In this document: in pieces, positions 26,396 through 35,117 of the stretch | Layout of the letters: the number at the start of each line of letters is the position of its first letter | Numbering within the stretch: the first letter of the stretch is position 1 | Assembly: GCA_964582475.1 (NCBI GenBank) | Contig: CAZOQS010000005.1 | Coordinates: forward strand, 8,586 to 72,585 | Reading direction: 5' to 3' | Source: JAGOTP01 sp964582475 | GTDB taxonomy: Bacteria; Patescibacteriota; Patescibacteriia; 2-12-FULL-60-25 | DNA: 64,000 nt | Made by a program: the position numbers and the translations under genes | The notes under the pieces: model-generated | What the model saw: the letters and a program-made list of their open reading frames with translations, nothing else | Database searches by the model: none | What the model was told of the DNA's origin: nothing

Positions 26396-26623
26396 ATGAA
26401 ACAACCGCTTCTCTGCTCCGTTGTAGCGATCGAAGACCAAGCTGTACGCCTTCGGACTCCCGACGGCCAAACACTCACCCTTCCGCTTACCTCCATCCAT
26501 GGCACGCCGATCCCCTCCGGGACCGTCCGTCTTATGGGCGTTATCCCTGAAGGAGGCCGGGTAGATGACAGCGCCTTCGCCAAAACCATTCTCAACGAAC
26601 TTCTTTCGCCTCCTAGATCATGA
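26396..26623 (+). CDS. Small conserved-looking protein of unknown function (75 residues)
   Basis: The product has no recognised family. It reads like a small beta-barrel: VVAIEDQAVRLRTPDGQTLTLPLTSIHG resembles an OB- or SH3-like strand pattern, but that is only a visual impression. The gene is supported by a GGAGGA ribosome binding site eight bases before the ATG, by its position 18 bases after hsp20, and by an ATGA overlap with the VanW gene, which implies translational coupling. There is no signal peptide or membrane helix. Confidence 0.75.
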   Translation: MKQPLLCSVVAIEDQAVRLRTPDGQTLTLPLTSIHGTPIPSGTVRLMGVIPEGGRVDDSAFAKTILNELLSPPRS

Positions 26624-28470
26624 CCTCCTCCCCCAAAATCCAACCCGCCGTCTTAATCGCCACACTGGTGGTGAGCTGTTTATGCGCCCTGCTGATCGGA
26701 ACGTTCGTATGGAGCGCCCACATCGGCAAAACCTACGACGGAAAAATCCTCCCACGCGTGTCGGTGGCCGGCATTCAAATTGGTGGCCTAGATGAAGAGA
26801 AAGCCAACCAGGTGCTCCGCGCAGAACTGGGACAGGAAAAAGTAAAAAACGTCGAAGTTCAGATCAATACTCAGACCTACGTTCTGAAAGCCGAGACTCC
26901 AGACGGTTCATTTGTTGAACCTTCCTCGACGTTGGCCCGAAAGGCGTTTCTCATCGGACGCTCCTCAAATCCGCTCCGCAATACCTGGGATCGGGTCCGC
27001 CTCTCCCTCTGGAGCAAAATGGAAGTCCCTCTGTCTGTCGACGTAAACCCTGAGCGTTTACAGAAGATTCTTGAACCAAAACTGAGCGACCTTCTTCGAG
27101 CCCCTGCTGATGCACAGCTCACGATCGCCCCCGATACAGGAGTTGTTACCATCGCCCCAGAACAAGCGGGAGTCTCTATCAGCTGGGAAGACGCAGCCCG
27201 CCGCATCCGTGAACAAATCAATCGTCGTGACAAGAATCCTGTTCAGATCCCACTTGAGGAATCCCGACCAAATCTTGTTGCGGAAGATCTCGCAAATGTA
27301 CGCGCCGAGGCGGAAGGCTGGTTATCCAAACCCACCCTTACGTTGGTTGCAACCTCAACTATTAATACCTCCTGGCCGCTCACAACCAGCACGGTTGCTA
27401 GTTGGATGAGCGTCACTTCAAGTGCTCCACATCAGGCACGGCTCGAACTTGACCGCACGCGCGCAAGCCAAACACTCCACGGATGGCTCGGAACCAGCGT
27501 CCGCGCAGCTCAAGATGGGCTTCTTGAGCTCGATGATCAGGGAAAACTCAAAACCTTCATCCCACCAAAAGAAGGTCTTGGGCCGGACACGGAGCAAACA
27601 TTGCAGAATATCCGAACCGCTTGGGAACAGAACGCGACCTCGACCGCATTCATCGTGCGCACCCAACAACCAACGATCTTGGGTGATGCCGAACGACTTG
27701 GGATCCGTGAATTCATCGGCCGCGGAACCTCAGCGTTCCCAGGCTCGCCAACCAACCGACGGAAAAACATCAAACTCGGAATGGAACGCGTACACGGGAC
27801 TATCATTCCTGCCGGCGGTGAGTTTTCGATGATGAAAACCCTTGGCCCAATTGATGGAGCAAATGGCTGGCTCCCTGAACTCGTCATTAAAGGGAATCGA
27901 ACACTGCCTGAGTTTGGAGGAGGCTTGTGCCAAATTGGAACAACCGCCTTCCGTGGCGCCATGAATACGGGCCTCGAAATTACGGAGCGTCGTAATCACA
28001 GCTATCGCGTTCGCTACTACGAACCAGCGGGTACCGATGCCACTATCTATGATCCTTCGCCTGACTTTAAGTTCAAAAACGACACGGCGCATGCAATTCT
28101 GATTACGGGAGAAATTCGAGGAGGAGGAGATATCGTTGATTTCAACTTCTGGGGCACAAGCGACGGCCGAAAAGGGAGCATTAGCCCATCCAGAATTACG
28201 AAAATCATTTCACCACCCCCTACAAAGCTCGTTGAGACAACAGATCTCGCCCCTGGGGTAAAGAAGTGTACGGAAACGGCCCACGCGGGCGCTACTGCCC
28301 AAATCGACTACGTCGTCGATTACCCCAATGGAGAGAGTAAAAAGGTAACGTTTACCAGCGTCTACCGCCCTTGGCAGGCCGTCTGCTTGATCGGCGTTGC
28401 TGCTATTACCCCTCCCGCAGCCGCAGAGGCTGCGACGATCGACCAAACGGGAATCAACAACTTCAACTAG
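26620..28470 (+). CDS. VanW family protein with YoaR-like peptidoglycan-binding domains
   Basis: A 616-residue envelope protein. One N-terminal helix (residues 11-32) anchors it, with the rest outside. Two repeats of the putative peptidoglycan-binding YoaR type precede a VanW domain at about residues 365-500, recognised by IREFIGRGTSAFPGSPTNR, GEFSMM and GGGLCQIG. VanW proteins occur with cell-wall genes and in the vanB glycopeptide-resistance cluster, but their reaction is unknown, so resistance should not be inferred here. The start codon overlaps the stop of the small gene upstream (ATGA). A Ser/Thr/Pro-rich C-terminal tail follows the VanW domain. Confidence 0.9.
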   Translation: MTSSPKIQPAVLIATLVVSCLCALLIGTFVWSAHIGKTYDGKILPRVSVAGIQIGGLDEEKANQVLRAELGQEKVKNVEVQINTQTYVLKAETPDGSFVEPSSTLARKAFLIGRSSNPLRNTWDRVRLSLWSKMEVPLSVDVNPERLQKILEPKLSDLLRAPADAQLTIAPDTGVVTIAPEQAGVSISWEDAARRIREQINRRDKNPVQIPLEESRPNLVAEDLANVRAEAEGWLSKPTLTLVATSTINTSWPLTTSTVASWMSVTSSAPHQARLELDRTRASQTLHGWLGTSVRAAQDGLLELDDQGKLKTFIPPKEGLGPDTEQTLQNIRTAWEQNATSTAFIVRTQQPTILGDAERLGIREFIGRGTSAFPGSPTNRRKNIKLGMERVHGTIIPAGGEFSMMKTLGPIDGANGWLPELVIKGNRTLPEFGGGLCQIGTTAFRGAMNTGLEITERRNHSYRVRYYEPAGTDATIYDPSPDFKFKNDTAHAILITGEIRGGGDIVDFNFWGTSDGRKGSISPSRITKIISPPPTKLVETTDLAPGVKKCTETAHAGATAQIDYVVDYPNGESKKVTFTSVYRPWQAVCLIGVAAITPPAAAEAATIDQTGINNFN

Positions 28471-28505
28471 AAAACCCTTAGGGTAAGCGAGGAACGCTCT
28501 CAACC

Positions 28506-28534
28506 TTGACAAAAAAGGCCTGTTCGTGTAGTAT
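28506..28534 (+). promoter_or_regulatory. Promoter of the candidate non-coding RNA
   Basis: TTGACA (28506-28511), a 17-base spacer and TAGTAT (28529-28534). The first box is a perfect -35 consensus. The predicted start is near 28541. Confidence 0.7.
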
Positions 28535-28540
28535 TCTTTG

Positions 28541-28735
28541 TTACACGAGGTCTTTAGCAATCCGCATCCACGACAAGCATGGAATCTTATTTTTAGGTGC
28601 GTGTGGGCTCCGGCTCGGACCATCCTATTGCAAGGTTTCTTGGGTGCGGATTGTTTAATACCTGGTGCACCAAAAAACTCCCCGCAGGAACCACTAGCCA
28701 AGCGCTATGTTCCGGCGGGGAATTTGTTTTTTTTC
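28541..28735 (+). ncRNA. Candidate structured non-coding RNA (6S-like rod), about 195 nt
   Basis: The segment has its own promoter and terminator, has no plausible reading frame and is convergent with gdhA, so it is not a leader. CAATCCGCATCC (28558-28569) pairs with GGGTGCGGATTG (28642-28653) over 12 bases with one G-U pair. Outside it, CACGAGGT and ACCTGGTG pair with one mismatch across a symmetric internal loop. Inside is a large asymmetric loop and a small TCCG/CGGA hairpin. A long rod with a central bubble and a length near 200 nt resembles 6S RNA, the RNA that binds sigma-70 polymerase. I do not see tmRNA, RNase P or SRP RNA signatures. The existence of an RNA is fairly well supported; its identity is weak. 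Confidence 0.6.
28672..28735. terminator. Terminator shared by the non-coding RNA and gdhA
   Basis: Stem TCCCCGC.GGAAC paired with GTTCC.GCGGGGA (arms at 28679-28690 and 28709-28721). A run of eight Ts follows on the plus strand, and a run of six Ts follows on the minus strand. Confidence 0.85.
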
Positions 28736-28739
28736 GTTC

Positions 28740-29951
28740 TTAGACTTTCTCCGCAATCCGCTCGACCGCCAAGACGAAGGCAGCGACCCGATCCGTACAA
28801 CCAAAGCGTTTTGCCCGTTCCCGAACAGCGGCAGCGCTTTCGGCCATTTTATCGTTCATCTTTTGATAGACCTCTGCTTCCGTCCACTTCTCTGCGTGCA
28901 TGTTCTGGTACCACTCGAAATAGGAAACCGTCACTCCCCCTGCATTCGCGAGAATATCTGGGGCGATCGTGATGCCTTGCGCATGGAGAGCCTCGTCTCC
29001 TTCTGGTGTCGTCGGACCGTTCGCAAGCTCAAGCACCAGCTTGGCTTTGACACGCTTCGCAACTTCACCTGTGAGCTGGTTTTCAAGCGCTGAGGGGGCG
29101 AGGACATCACACTCAGTCGTCAGAAGCTCTTCCTGGCTCAGTGTAGTCGTTCCCGGGAAACCAACCACTGTCCCCTCTTTGGCTTTAAACTGCTCCAAGG
29201 CAGGGATATCGAGCCCTTCAGAGCTCAAGACCCCTCCACGTGAATCCGAGACCGCAATCACGCGATGACCGGCCTCGTGGAACAAGTGGGCGATATGAAG
29301 ACCTGCGTTTCCGAATCCTTGAACAACCACGCGCCAGATATGGTCGGCTGGCATAAGGTCACGATAGGCCTTCCAAACCGCGAATGCTCCGCGAGCCGTC
29401 GCTTCCGCACGTCCAGCGGACCCACCTTTGTCTAAGCTTTTCCCCGTTACAACCGCAGGCGAGGCCTTTCCAACAAGTTGGCTATATTCTTCGGCAAAGA
29501 CATCCATCAAACGCGAATTCGTATTCACGTCTGGAGCTGGAACATCCTTCTCAGGCCCCACAACCTCGACCATGCGACGCACGAAGCCCCGCATCACCTC
29601 TTCGCGCTCTTCTTGTGTCAGCGCCTTTGGATCGACGGATACACCGCCCTTGCCCCCACCATACGGAAGACTCAATACCGCACACTTCATCGTCATCCAG
29701 AAGGCAAGTGCTTGAACTTCATCCAAATCCACTTGTGGATGGAAACGGATCCCACCTTTATATGGACCTCGTTGATTATTCCATTGGACGCGATAGCCTG
29801 AGAAATACTTCGTCGTATCGCCCTGCTTCAAGGGAATCGTGACATGCACCATACGGTCCGCATGCCGTAATCGCTCCACAACCGCTTTATACTCAGGCAC
29901 AAGCGCAGCCGCTTGGTCGAGCTGCTTCATGGCGTTTCCTAAAACAGACAT
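28740..29951 (-). CDS. gdhA: Glu/Leu/Phe/Val family amino-acid dehydrogenase (glutamate dehydrogenase)
   Basis: An NAD(P)-dependent dehydrogenase that interconverts glutamate and 2-oxoglutarate plus ammonia. The 403-residue length is normal for the family. The N-terminal catalytic domain holds the lysine motif LPYGGGKGGVSVDPK near residues 98-112. The C-terminal Rossmann domain has VVVQGFGNAGLHIAHL near 205-220. The late PTTPEGDEAL segment (residues about 300) is typical. Substrate preference between glutamate and branched-chain amino acids cannot be fixed by eye, but the sequence looks most like glutamate dehydrogenases. It is the last gene of trxA-trxB-gdhA, 6 bases after trxB. Confidence 0.88.
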   Translation of the reverse strand: MSVLGNAMKQLDQAAALVPEYKAVVERLRHADRMVHVTIPLKQGDTTKYFSGYRVQWNNQRGPYKGGIRFHPQVDLDEVQALAFWMTMKCAVLSLPYGGGKGGVSVDPKALTQEEREEVMRGFVRRMVEVVGPEKDVPAPDVNTNSRLMDVFAEEYSQLVGKASPAVVTGKSLDKGGSAGRAEATARGAFAVWKAYRDLMPADHIWRVVVQGFGNAGLHIAHLFHEAGHRVIAVSDSRGGVLSSEGLDIPALEQFKAKEGTVVGFPGTTTLSQEELLTTECDVLAPSALENQLTGEVAKRVKAKLVLELANGPTTPEGDEALHAQGITIAPDILANAGGVTVSYFEWYQNMHAEKWTEAEVYQKMNDKMAESAAAVRERAKRFGCTDRVAAFVLAVERIAEKV

Positions 29952-29957
29952 AGGCTG

Positions 29958-30890
29958 TTATTCGTTATGATCTTGAAGAAATTTCTCCGCATCAAGCGCG
30001 GCCATACAACCAGAACCCGCCGCCGTGATCGCCTGACGGTAGCGCGAGTCTTGAACATCGCCACAGGCAAACAGCCCTTCGATCTTGGTCTTGGACGTAC
30101 CTGCGAGCGTCTTCACGTAGCCTTTTTCATCCAGATCAACCAGGTCTTTGACGAGTTCGACGTTTGGATCGTGACCGATTGCAGCGAAGACGCCGTCGAT
30201 CGCCTGCTCCTTGATCTCACCCGTCTTCGTATCGCGTAACACGACGCCAACCACCTTTCCGACATCGACACCTTTAATTTCGGTAATTTCGCTGTTCCAG
30301 AGAACGGAAATCTTTGGATTGTTCAGCGTACGATCTTGCATGATCTTCGAAGCGCGGAACGCGTCTCGGCGGTGCACGATCGTCACGGATGTCGCAAAGC
30401 GTGTCAGGAAATTCGCCTCTTCCATTGCGCTATCTCCCCCACCAACAATCATGACGTTCTTGCCCTTGAAAAAGAACCCGTCACACGTTGCACACGCAGA
30501 CACACCTCTTCCATAGAGTGCCTTCTCCGATTCAAGGCCTAACCGACGTGCGGTCGCTCCTGTAGAGAGAATCACTGTGCGCGCGTGGTAGGTTTTGCCA
30601 TTCGCTTCAAGCTGGAAGCCTCCTTCAATCTGCTTGAGTGTATCCACCCGCTCCGAGACAATTTCGGTCGCGAAACGAACCGCCTGCTCTTTCATGAGCT
30701 GCATGAGCTCAGGGCCCATGACGCCTTTCGGAAACCCAGGGAAGTTCTCCACATCTGTTGTCGTCATGAGCTGACCACCCGTCTCGAGCCCTTCAAACAA
30801 AATCGGCGACAAATTCGCACGCGCCGCATACACAGCCGCCGTCCATCCTGCGGGACCTGATCCGATAATCGCAACACTGCGCCAGTCCAT
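29958..30890 (-). CDS. trxB: Thioredoxin reductase TrxB
   Basis: A flavoenzyme that reduces thioredoxin with NADPH. The 310 residues show the FAD-binding GSGPAGWTAAVYAARA near residue 10, the redox pair CATCDG around 135-140, the NADPH-binding GGGDSAMEEANFL, and the C-terminal FAD motif FACGDVQDSRYRQAITAAGSG. It is followed by gdhA and preceded by trxA with a 3-base gap, so reductase and substrate are co-transcribed. Confidence 0.96.
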   Translation of the reverse strand: MDWRSVAIIGSGPAGWTAAVYAARANLSPILFEGLETGGQLMTTTDVENFPGFPKGVMGPELMQLMKEQAVRFATEIVSERVDTLKQIEGGFQLEANGKTYHARTVILSTGATARRLGLESEKALYGRGVSACATCDGFFFKGKNVMIVGGGDSAMEEANFLTRFATSVTIVHRRDAFRASKIMQDRTLNNPKISVLWNSEITEIKGVDVGKVVGVVLRDTKTGEIKEQAIDGVFAAIGHDPNVELVKDLVDLDEKGYVKTLAGTSKTKIEGLFACGDVQDSRYRQAITAAGSGCMAALDAEKFLQDHNE

Positions 30891-30893
30891 AGG

Positions 30894-31217
30894 TTACGCG
30901 ATGTGCTTCGACAAGTGTTCCATGAAGGCCGCCTTCGACATACTCCCCATGAAGCGATCTACCAACTGACCACCTTTAAAGACGAGAAATGTTGGGATTG
31001 AGGCTACTTCATATTTCTCTGGGGTCATCGGATTCTGATCCACATTCATTTTTCCCATTTTAAGCTTCGCCTCCGGAATCTCCGTCGCAATTTCTTCAAT
31101 CATTGGACTCATCGCGCGACACGGACCACACCATTCCGCCCAGACATCCACAACAACCGGGACCTCGGATTTCAAGACTTCTTGTTCAAAATTTGAGTCA
31201 GTAAAGATATGTGCCAT
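30894..31217 (-). CDS. trxA: Thioredoxin TrxA
   Basis: A small thiol-disulfide oxidoreductase of the cytoplasm. The 107 residues start at the ATG at 31215-31217. The open frame extends further upstream to 31409, but that part runs through a terminator and lacks thioredoxin similarity. The active site is WCGPC near residues 28-32, and the cis-proline segment is ASIPTFLVF. It opens the trxA-trxB-gdhA unit. Confidence 0.96.
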   Translation of the reverse strand: MAHIFTDSNFEQEVLKSEVPVVVDVWAEWCGPCRAMSPMIEEIATEIPEAKLKMGKMNVDQNPMTPEKYEVASIPTFLVFKGGQLVDRFMGSMSKAAFMEHLSKHIA

Positions 31218-31262
31218 AGTTCGATCATGATAGGCCGAGAGAAAAGCTTGAGCAAGCTCCCA

Positions 31263-31294
31263 ACAAAAACACCGAGCTGAGCTCGGTGTTTTTG
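31263..31294. terminator. Terminator downstream of infB
   Basis: AAAAACACCGAGC (31265-31277), loop TGA, GCTCGGTGTTTTTG (31281-31294). T-runs occur on both strands. It ends the infB transcript (minus) just ahead of trxA. Confidence 0.9.
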
Positions 31295-31308
31295 TTTCCG
31301 CCTTCCGT

Positions 31309-33315
31309 TTAGCGCGTGAATTCAATTTTGCGCGTCTTTGATTCTTCGATGTAGGCCTCAAACCGATCACCAAGTTCGAGCTTCGTTTTTCCTTTGAACG
31401 CAGTACCACCCTCCTGACCAGCGCCGAGCTCTTTCACCGCTGATTTACCGGACTGGAGCGTTTCGAGGATGCCCTCACCGATTGGATCTTCGCCGCGCCA
31501 GACGCGGACCTTGCAACCAGTAAGCAACTTCCCTTCCTTCACACGGACACCGACCACCATACGCCCTGGTTCGGTGCGGAAGATTCCAGCAACCTCTGCC
31601 TGACCAAGTGGGACGATAATCGTTTCTTGAGGCAACAAGGCGTTCAAGCGAGCCAAGATATCATCGAACAATTCGTAAATAATCTTATATTTACGCACAT
31701 CAACGCCCTTTTCACGCGCCGTCACATCCACCGCTGCTGGAATGAGCACGTTGAATCCGTACACGACTGAGGGCTTTGAGTTGGCTGCGCGCTCAATATC
31801 CACTTCCATCACGTTCCCCAAGCCTTTTTGAATCACTTCGACTCCCACCAACTCGTGTGAGACTTTTTCAATCATTCCGAGTAAGGCTTCGAGCGATCCA
31901 AGTACGTCCGTCTTCAAAATAACGTTCAACATGATCTTCTTTTTCGCATCATCGCCCTGAACCGGCATTGCCTTGGTCGCGGTGAAGGCATCAGCCACCT
32001 GACGCGTTGGACGTGTCTTTTTCTGTTCAAGATCGCCTGGATTTTCTGGAACTTCGATCACATCACCCACAACTGGAGGAACTTTGAATCCGAGAATCTT
32101 CACGGGCGTGCCTGGAGGTGCTTCTTTCAACTGCTGGCCATTCCAATCACGCATTGCACGGACACGGCCATAGGCAGCACCCGCGATTCCAAGACAGTCA
32201 TTGATACGCAACGTTCCATCTTGAACGATGACCGTCGCCACAGGACCTTCCCCTTTGTTCACGTGAGCTTCGATCACACTTCCAGCAGCGCGCGATGTTG
32301 GGCGGGCCATGATGCGCTCTGGCTCGATGTCAGCTACCAGCAAAATGGTATCGAGCAAGGCATCAATTCCAACACCTGTCTTCGCTGAGATCTTGGCCAA
32401 GGGTACATTTCCTCCCCATTCTTCGACGTTGATGCCGATTTCCGCCAACTGACCCAAGACACGGTTTGGATCGGCGTCTGGTTTATCGATTTTGTTTAAG
32501 GCCACCACGAATGGCAGTTTCGCCGCACGAATAATGTCAGCCGCTTCTTTTGTCTGTGGCTGAACCCCGTCATCCGCAGCGACAACCAGCACGGCGACGT
32601 CGGCCACTTTCGCTCCACGCGAACGCATGACCGTAAACGCTTCGTGACCTGGCGTATCGATGAAGGTGATTTTGCGGCCTGCTTTTTCCACCTGGTAGGC
32701 GCCGATGTGCTGCGTGATTCCACCTGATTCCCCTTCCATGACGTTCGTTTTGCGAATTGCATCAAGCGTACGGGTCTTTCCGTGGTCAACGTGACCCATG
32801 ATCACAACAACCGGTGGACGGGTGACGAGTCCTTCGGTCGTGAGCTTCAAACGCTCTTTGATAATGTCTTTTTCTTCCAAGGCATCTTTCCATTCTTCTT
32901 GTTTTTCGTTTTCTTGAACTGCTTTGAATCCAAGCTCTTCGGCGATGATGGCTGCTGTTGTGAAGTCGATGCGTTCGTTCTGGGAAGCCAAAATACCCGC
33001 CTTCATCAGCTGTTGGATCACTTTCGTGACAGGTAAACGCAAAAGACCGGCGAAATCACGTACCGCCAATACAGGCGGGAGGAAGATTTCTGTCTTTGGA
33101 CGGTTATCAGCAACGGGCGTCGCCTGCTGCGCTAAAATCTGATTTCGCAGACGTTCACGACGAACGCTTTCCATCCACTTCTGGATAATCTGTTCCGCGA
33201 CACGATCGTCGACCTTAATGGCACGCGCTCCAATATCAAAGCCGAGCTCAGGCAGCTTTGTGAGCATTTCATGCGGAGTAACGCGAAGGCGGCGAGCGAG
33301 TTCAGAGACGTTCAT
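31309..33315 (-). CDS. infB: Translation initiation factor IF-2
   Basis: The GTPase that brings initiator tRNA to the small ribosomal subunit. The 668-residue protein has a short N-terminal extension: an IF2_N-type helix bundle (MNVSELARRLRVTPHEML) followed by a second one near residue 80, then the G domain. G-domain motifs are GHVDHGKT (G1), DTPGHEAF (G3) and NKID (G4), followed by domains II, III and the C-terminal initiator-tRNA-binding domain. It is not linked to nusA or rbfA, unlike in many bacteria; nusA lies 18 kb away in a secretion operon. It has its own terminator. Confidence 0.97.
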   Translation of the reverse strand: MNVSELARRLRVTPHEMLTKLPELGFDIGARAIKVDDRVAEQIIQKWMESVRRERLRNQILAQQATPVADNRPKTEIFLPPVLAVRDFAGLLRLPVTKVIQQLMKAGILASQNERIDFTTAAIIAEELGFKAVQENEKQEEWKDALEEKDIIKERLKLTTEGLVTRPPVVVIMGHVDHGKTRTLDAIRKTNVMEGESGGITQHIGAYQVEKAGRKITFIDTPGHEAFTVMRSRGAKVADVAVLVVAADDGVQPQTKEAADIIRAAKLPFVVALNKIDKPDADPNRVLGQLAEIGINVEEWGGNVPLAKISAKTGVGIDALLDTILLVADIEPERIMARPTSRAAGSVIEAHVNKGEGPVATVIVQDGTLRINDCLGIAGAAYGRVRAMRDWNGQQLKEAPPGTPVKILGFKVPPVVGDVIEVPENPGDLEQKKTRPTRQVADAFTATKAMPVQGDDAKKKIMLNVILKTDVLGSLEALLGMIEKVSHELVGVEVIQKGLGNVMEVDIERAANSKPSVVYGFNVLIPAAVDVTAREKGVDVRKYKIIYELFDDILARLNALLPQETIIVPLGQAEVAGIFRTEPGRMVVGVRVKEGKLLTGCKVRVWRGEDPIGEGILETLQSGKSAVKELGAGQEGGTAFKGKTKLELGDRFEAYIEESKTRKIEFTR

Positions 33316-33397
33316 GGGCGGATTTTAGGAAAAAATGAATAGGCTGAGAATAGGCTTTTTTCGAGGAACCGTCAAGCAAAAAGGGGTGTATTTTCTC

Positions 33398-34075
33398 TTA
33401 TTTTACAGCGATTACAAAGTGACGCGTTGTAAGCTTCCCGAGGCGAGGTTTCTCGATTTTTTGAACGAATTTGGCAATGAAGGGGAGCTTTTGGAGAACG
33501 GGACCGAGCTTCAGGAACTCAAGACGGGCAGAGAGTGGACCATTCACAGGGTAGACCGTCACCTGGGAAAATCCCGCTTGGGTAAAGAGGTGCTGCAGTC
33601 CTTCATGGGTAAAACGCCAGTAATCGGCATAGGAGGCGTGATCATTCTTCGCTTCAGGCGCCCCCTCCCCTGCACGAGCGGTTTTTCCGTGGTATCCAGC
33701 CATAAACGGCGTACTTAGGACACACACCCCTCCCTGTTTCAAAATCCGAAACGTTTCTTCAATCGTCTTCCTAGGATCTTGAACATGCTCGAGCACCTCG
33801 AGACTGATGACTGATCCGACGCTCGCATCGGCAATCTGATCGAGATTTTGGACATCCGAATGAAAATCACAGGCACGGTCAATCGCAAAATCTGGTTCAT
33901 ACCCACCTGCGGAATACGCTTTACCAACAAACAGCGGCTCGACAAATGCCATCTCTTTGGCAAAACGACCACTCGTTCCGAGATCGTAAATCGGTTCGTG
34001 CTGAGCCGCTCGCGTCATCAATTCTACAAATGTTTGGAAAAAAGGATGTGACCGAGAGAGCATACAGATGGTCAA
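33398..34075 (-). CDS. Class I SAM-dependent methyltransferase (Methyltransf_11 type)
   Basis: A 225-residue soluble methyltransferase. The nucleotide-binding start is degenerate (YDLGTSGRFAKEM), but the SVISLEVLEHVQDP motif and the following GGVCVLSTPF strand are typical of the family and give fair confidence. The substrate is unknown. It stands at the edge of the glycan cluster, divergent from gmd, which makes a sugar-modifying role possible. Confidence 0.8.
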   Translation of the reverse strand: MTICMLSRSHPFFQTFVELMTRAAQHEPIYDLGTSGRFAKEMAFVEPLFVGKAYSAGGYEPDFAIDRACDFHSDVQNLDQIADASVGSVISLEVLEHVQDPRKTIEETFRILKQGGVCVLSTPFMAGYHGKTARAGEGAPEAKNDHASYADYWRFTHEGLQHLFTQAGFSQVTVYPVNGPLSARLEFLKLGPVLQKLPFIAKFVQKIEKPRLGKLTTRHFVIAVK

Positions 34076-34118
34076 TGTGACCCCCTACTGATACCATTTT
34101 CGGTATTCAATTACCACT

Positions 34119-35117
34119 ATGAAAAAAGCGCTGATCACTGGCATCACCGGACAAGACGGCTCCTACCTCGCAGAACTGCTGCTTGAAAAAGGCTACGAAG
34201 TTCATGGAATCATGCGTCGCTCCTCGAGTTTTAACACCTCAAAGATCGATCATCTCTACACGGATCCTCATATTTTTGGCACCAAGCTCTTTTTGCACTT
34301 CGGCGATATTTCGGATAGCCAAGTCGTTCGCAAGCTCCTCACAAATACCCAACCAGATGAAGTTTATAACCTGGCTGCACAGTCACATGTGCGTGTGAGT
34401 TTTGATATTCCAGAATATACCGCCGACGTCACGGGTTTGGGTGTCATTCGCATTCTGGAAGCAATCAAGGACTATCAACAGGAGGTTGGAAAACAAGCAA
34501 AATTCTACCAAGCCTCGTCTTCGGAGATGTTTGGGAGCACGCCTCCTCCGCAAAATGAGGCGACACCTTTTCATCCGCGTAGTCCGTACGCCTGTGCCAA
34601 AGTCTTTGGTTACCACACGACGGTCAATTATCGAGAAGCTTATGACTTGTATGCTGTGAATGGAATTCTCTTCAACCACGAGAGTCCACGACGTGGAGAG
34701 ACGTTCGTGACTCGAAAGATTACTCGAGGAATCGCACGCATCTTGGCGGGTCTCGATGAAAAACTCTATCTCGGAAATCTTGAAGCGCAGCGTGACTGGG
34801 GCTATGCGAAAGAATATATGGACGCCGCGTGGCGCATGCTTCAGCAGCCGACTCCAGAAGATTTCGTGATTGGAACGGGTGAGATGCACACGGTGCGAGA
34901 ATTTCTTGATCTCGCGTTTGAAGCCGCTGGCGTCTCTGATTGGTCAAAGCTCGTTGAGATTGATAAGCGCTACTTCCGCCCAACAGAAGTAGATGCGCTA
35001 TGCGCGGATGCGAGTAAAGCAAAGCAGTTCCTCAACTGGACACCAACCACTTCTTTTAAAGATTTAGTCACCCTTATGATGGAAGCTGAGCTCAAAACCT
35101 ATGGAGTTACACGCTAA
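34119..35117 (+). CDS. gmd: GDP-mannose 4,6-dehydratase
   Basis: It converts GDP-mannose to GDP-4-keto-6-deoxymannose, the first step toward GDP-fucose. The 332 residues show the NADP-binding GITGQDGSYLAELL at the start, the serine-containing QASSSEMFGS, and the catalytic YXXXK as SPYACAK. RRGETFVTRKITR is a family segment. A TATTCA box at 34104-34109 lies nine bases before the ATG, so transcription may be leaderless. The next gene overlaps its end by 17 bases. Confidence 0.96.
   Translation: MKKALITGITGQDGSYLAELLLEKGYEVHGIMRRSSSFNTSKIDHLYTDPHIFGTKLFLHFGDISDSQVVRKLLTNTQPDEVYNLAAQSHVRVSFDIPEYTADVTGLGVIRILEAIKDYQQEVGKQAKFYQASSSEMFGSTPPPQNEATPFHPRSPYACAKVFGYHTTVNYREAYDLYAVNGILFNHESPRRGETFVTRKITRGIARILAGLDEKLYLGNLEAQRDWGYAKEYMDAAWRMLQQPTPEDFVIGTGEMHTVREFLDLAFEAAGVSDWSKLVEIDKRYFRPTEVDALCADASKAKQFLNWTPTTSFKDLVTLMMEAELKTYGVTR

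Noticed and set aside
30894..31409. A 171-residue version of thioredoxin
   Set aside because: The extra 64 residues run through the infB terminator and lack thioredoxin similarity; the ATG at 31217 gives the normal size.
33338..33360. Short direct repeat AATAGGCT before a T-run, upstream of infB
   Set aside because: It cannot form a hairpin and is too short to support a regulatory or terminator call.
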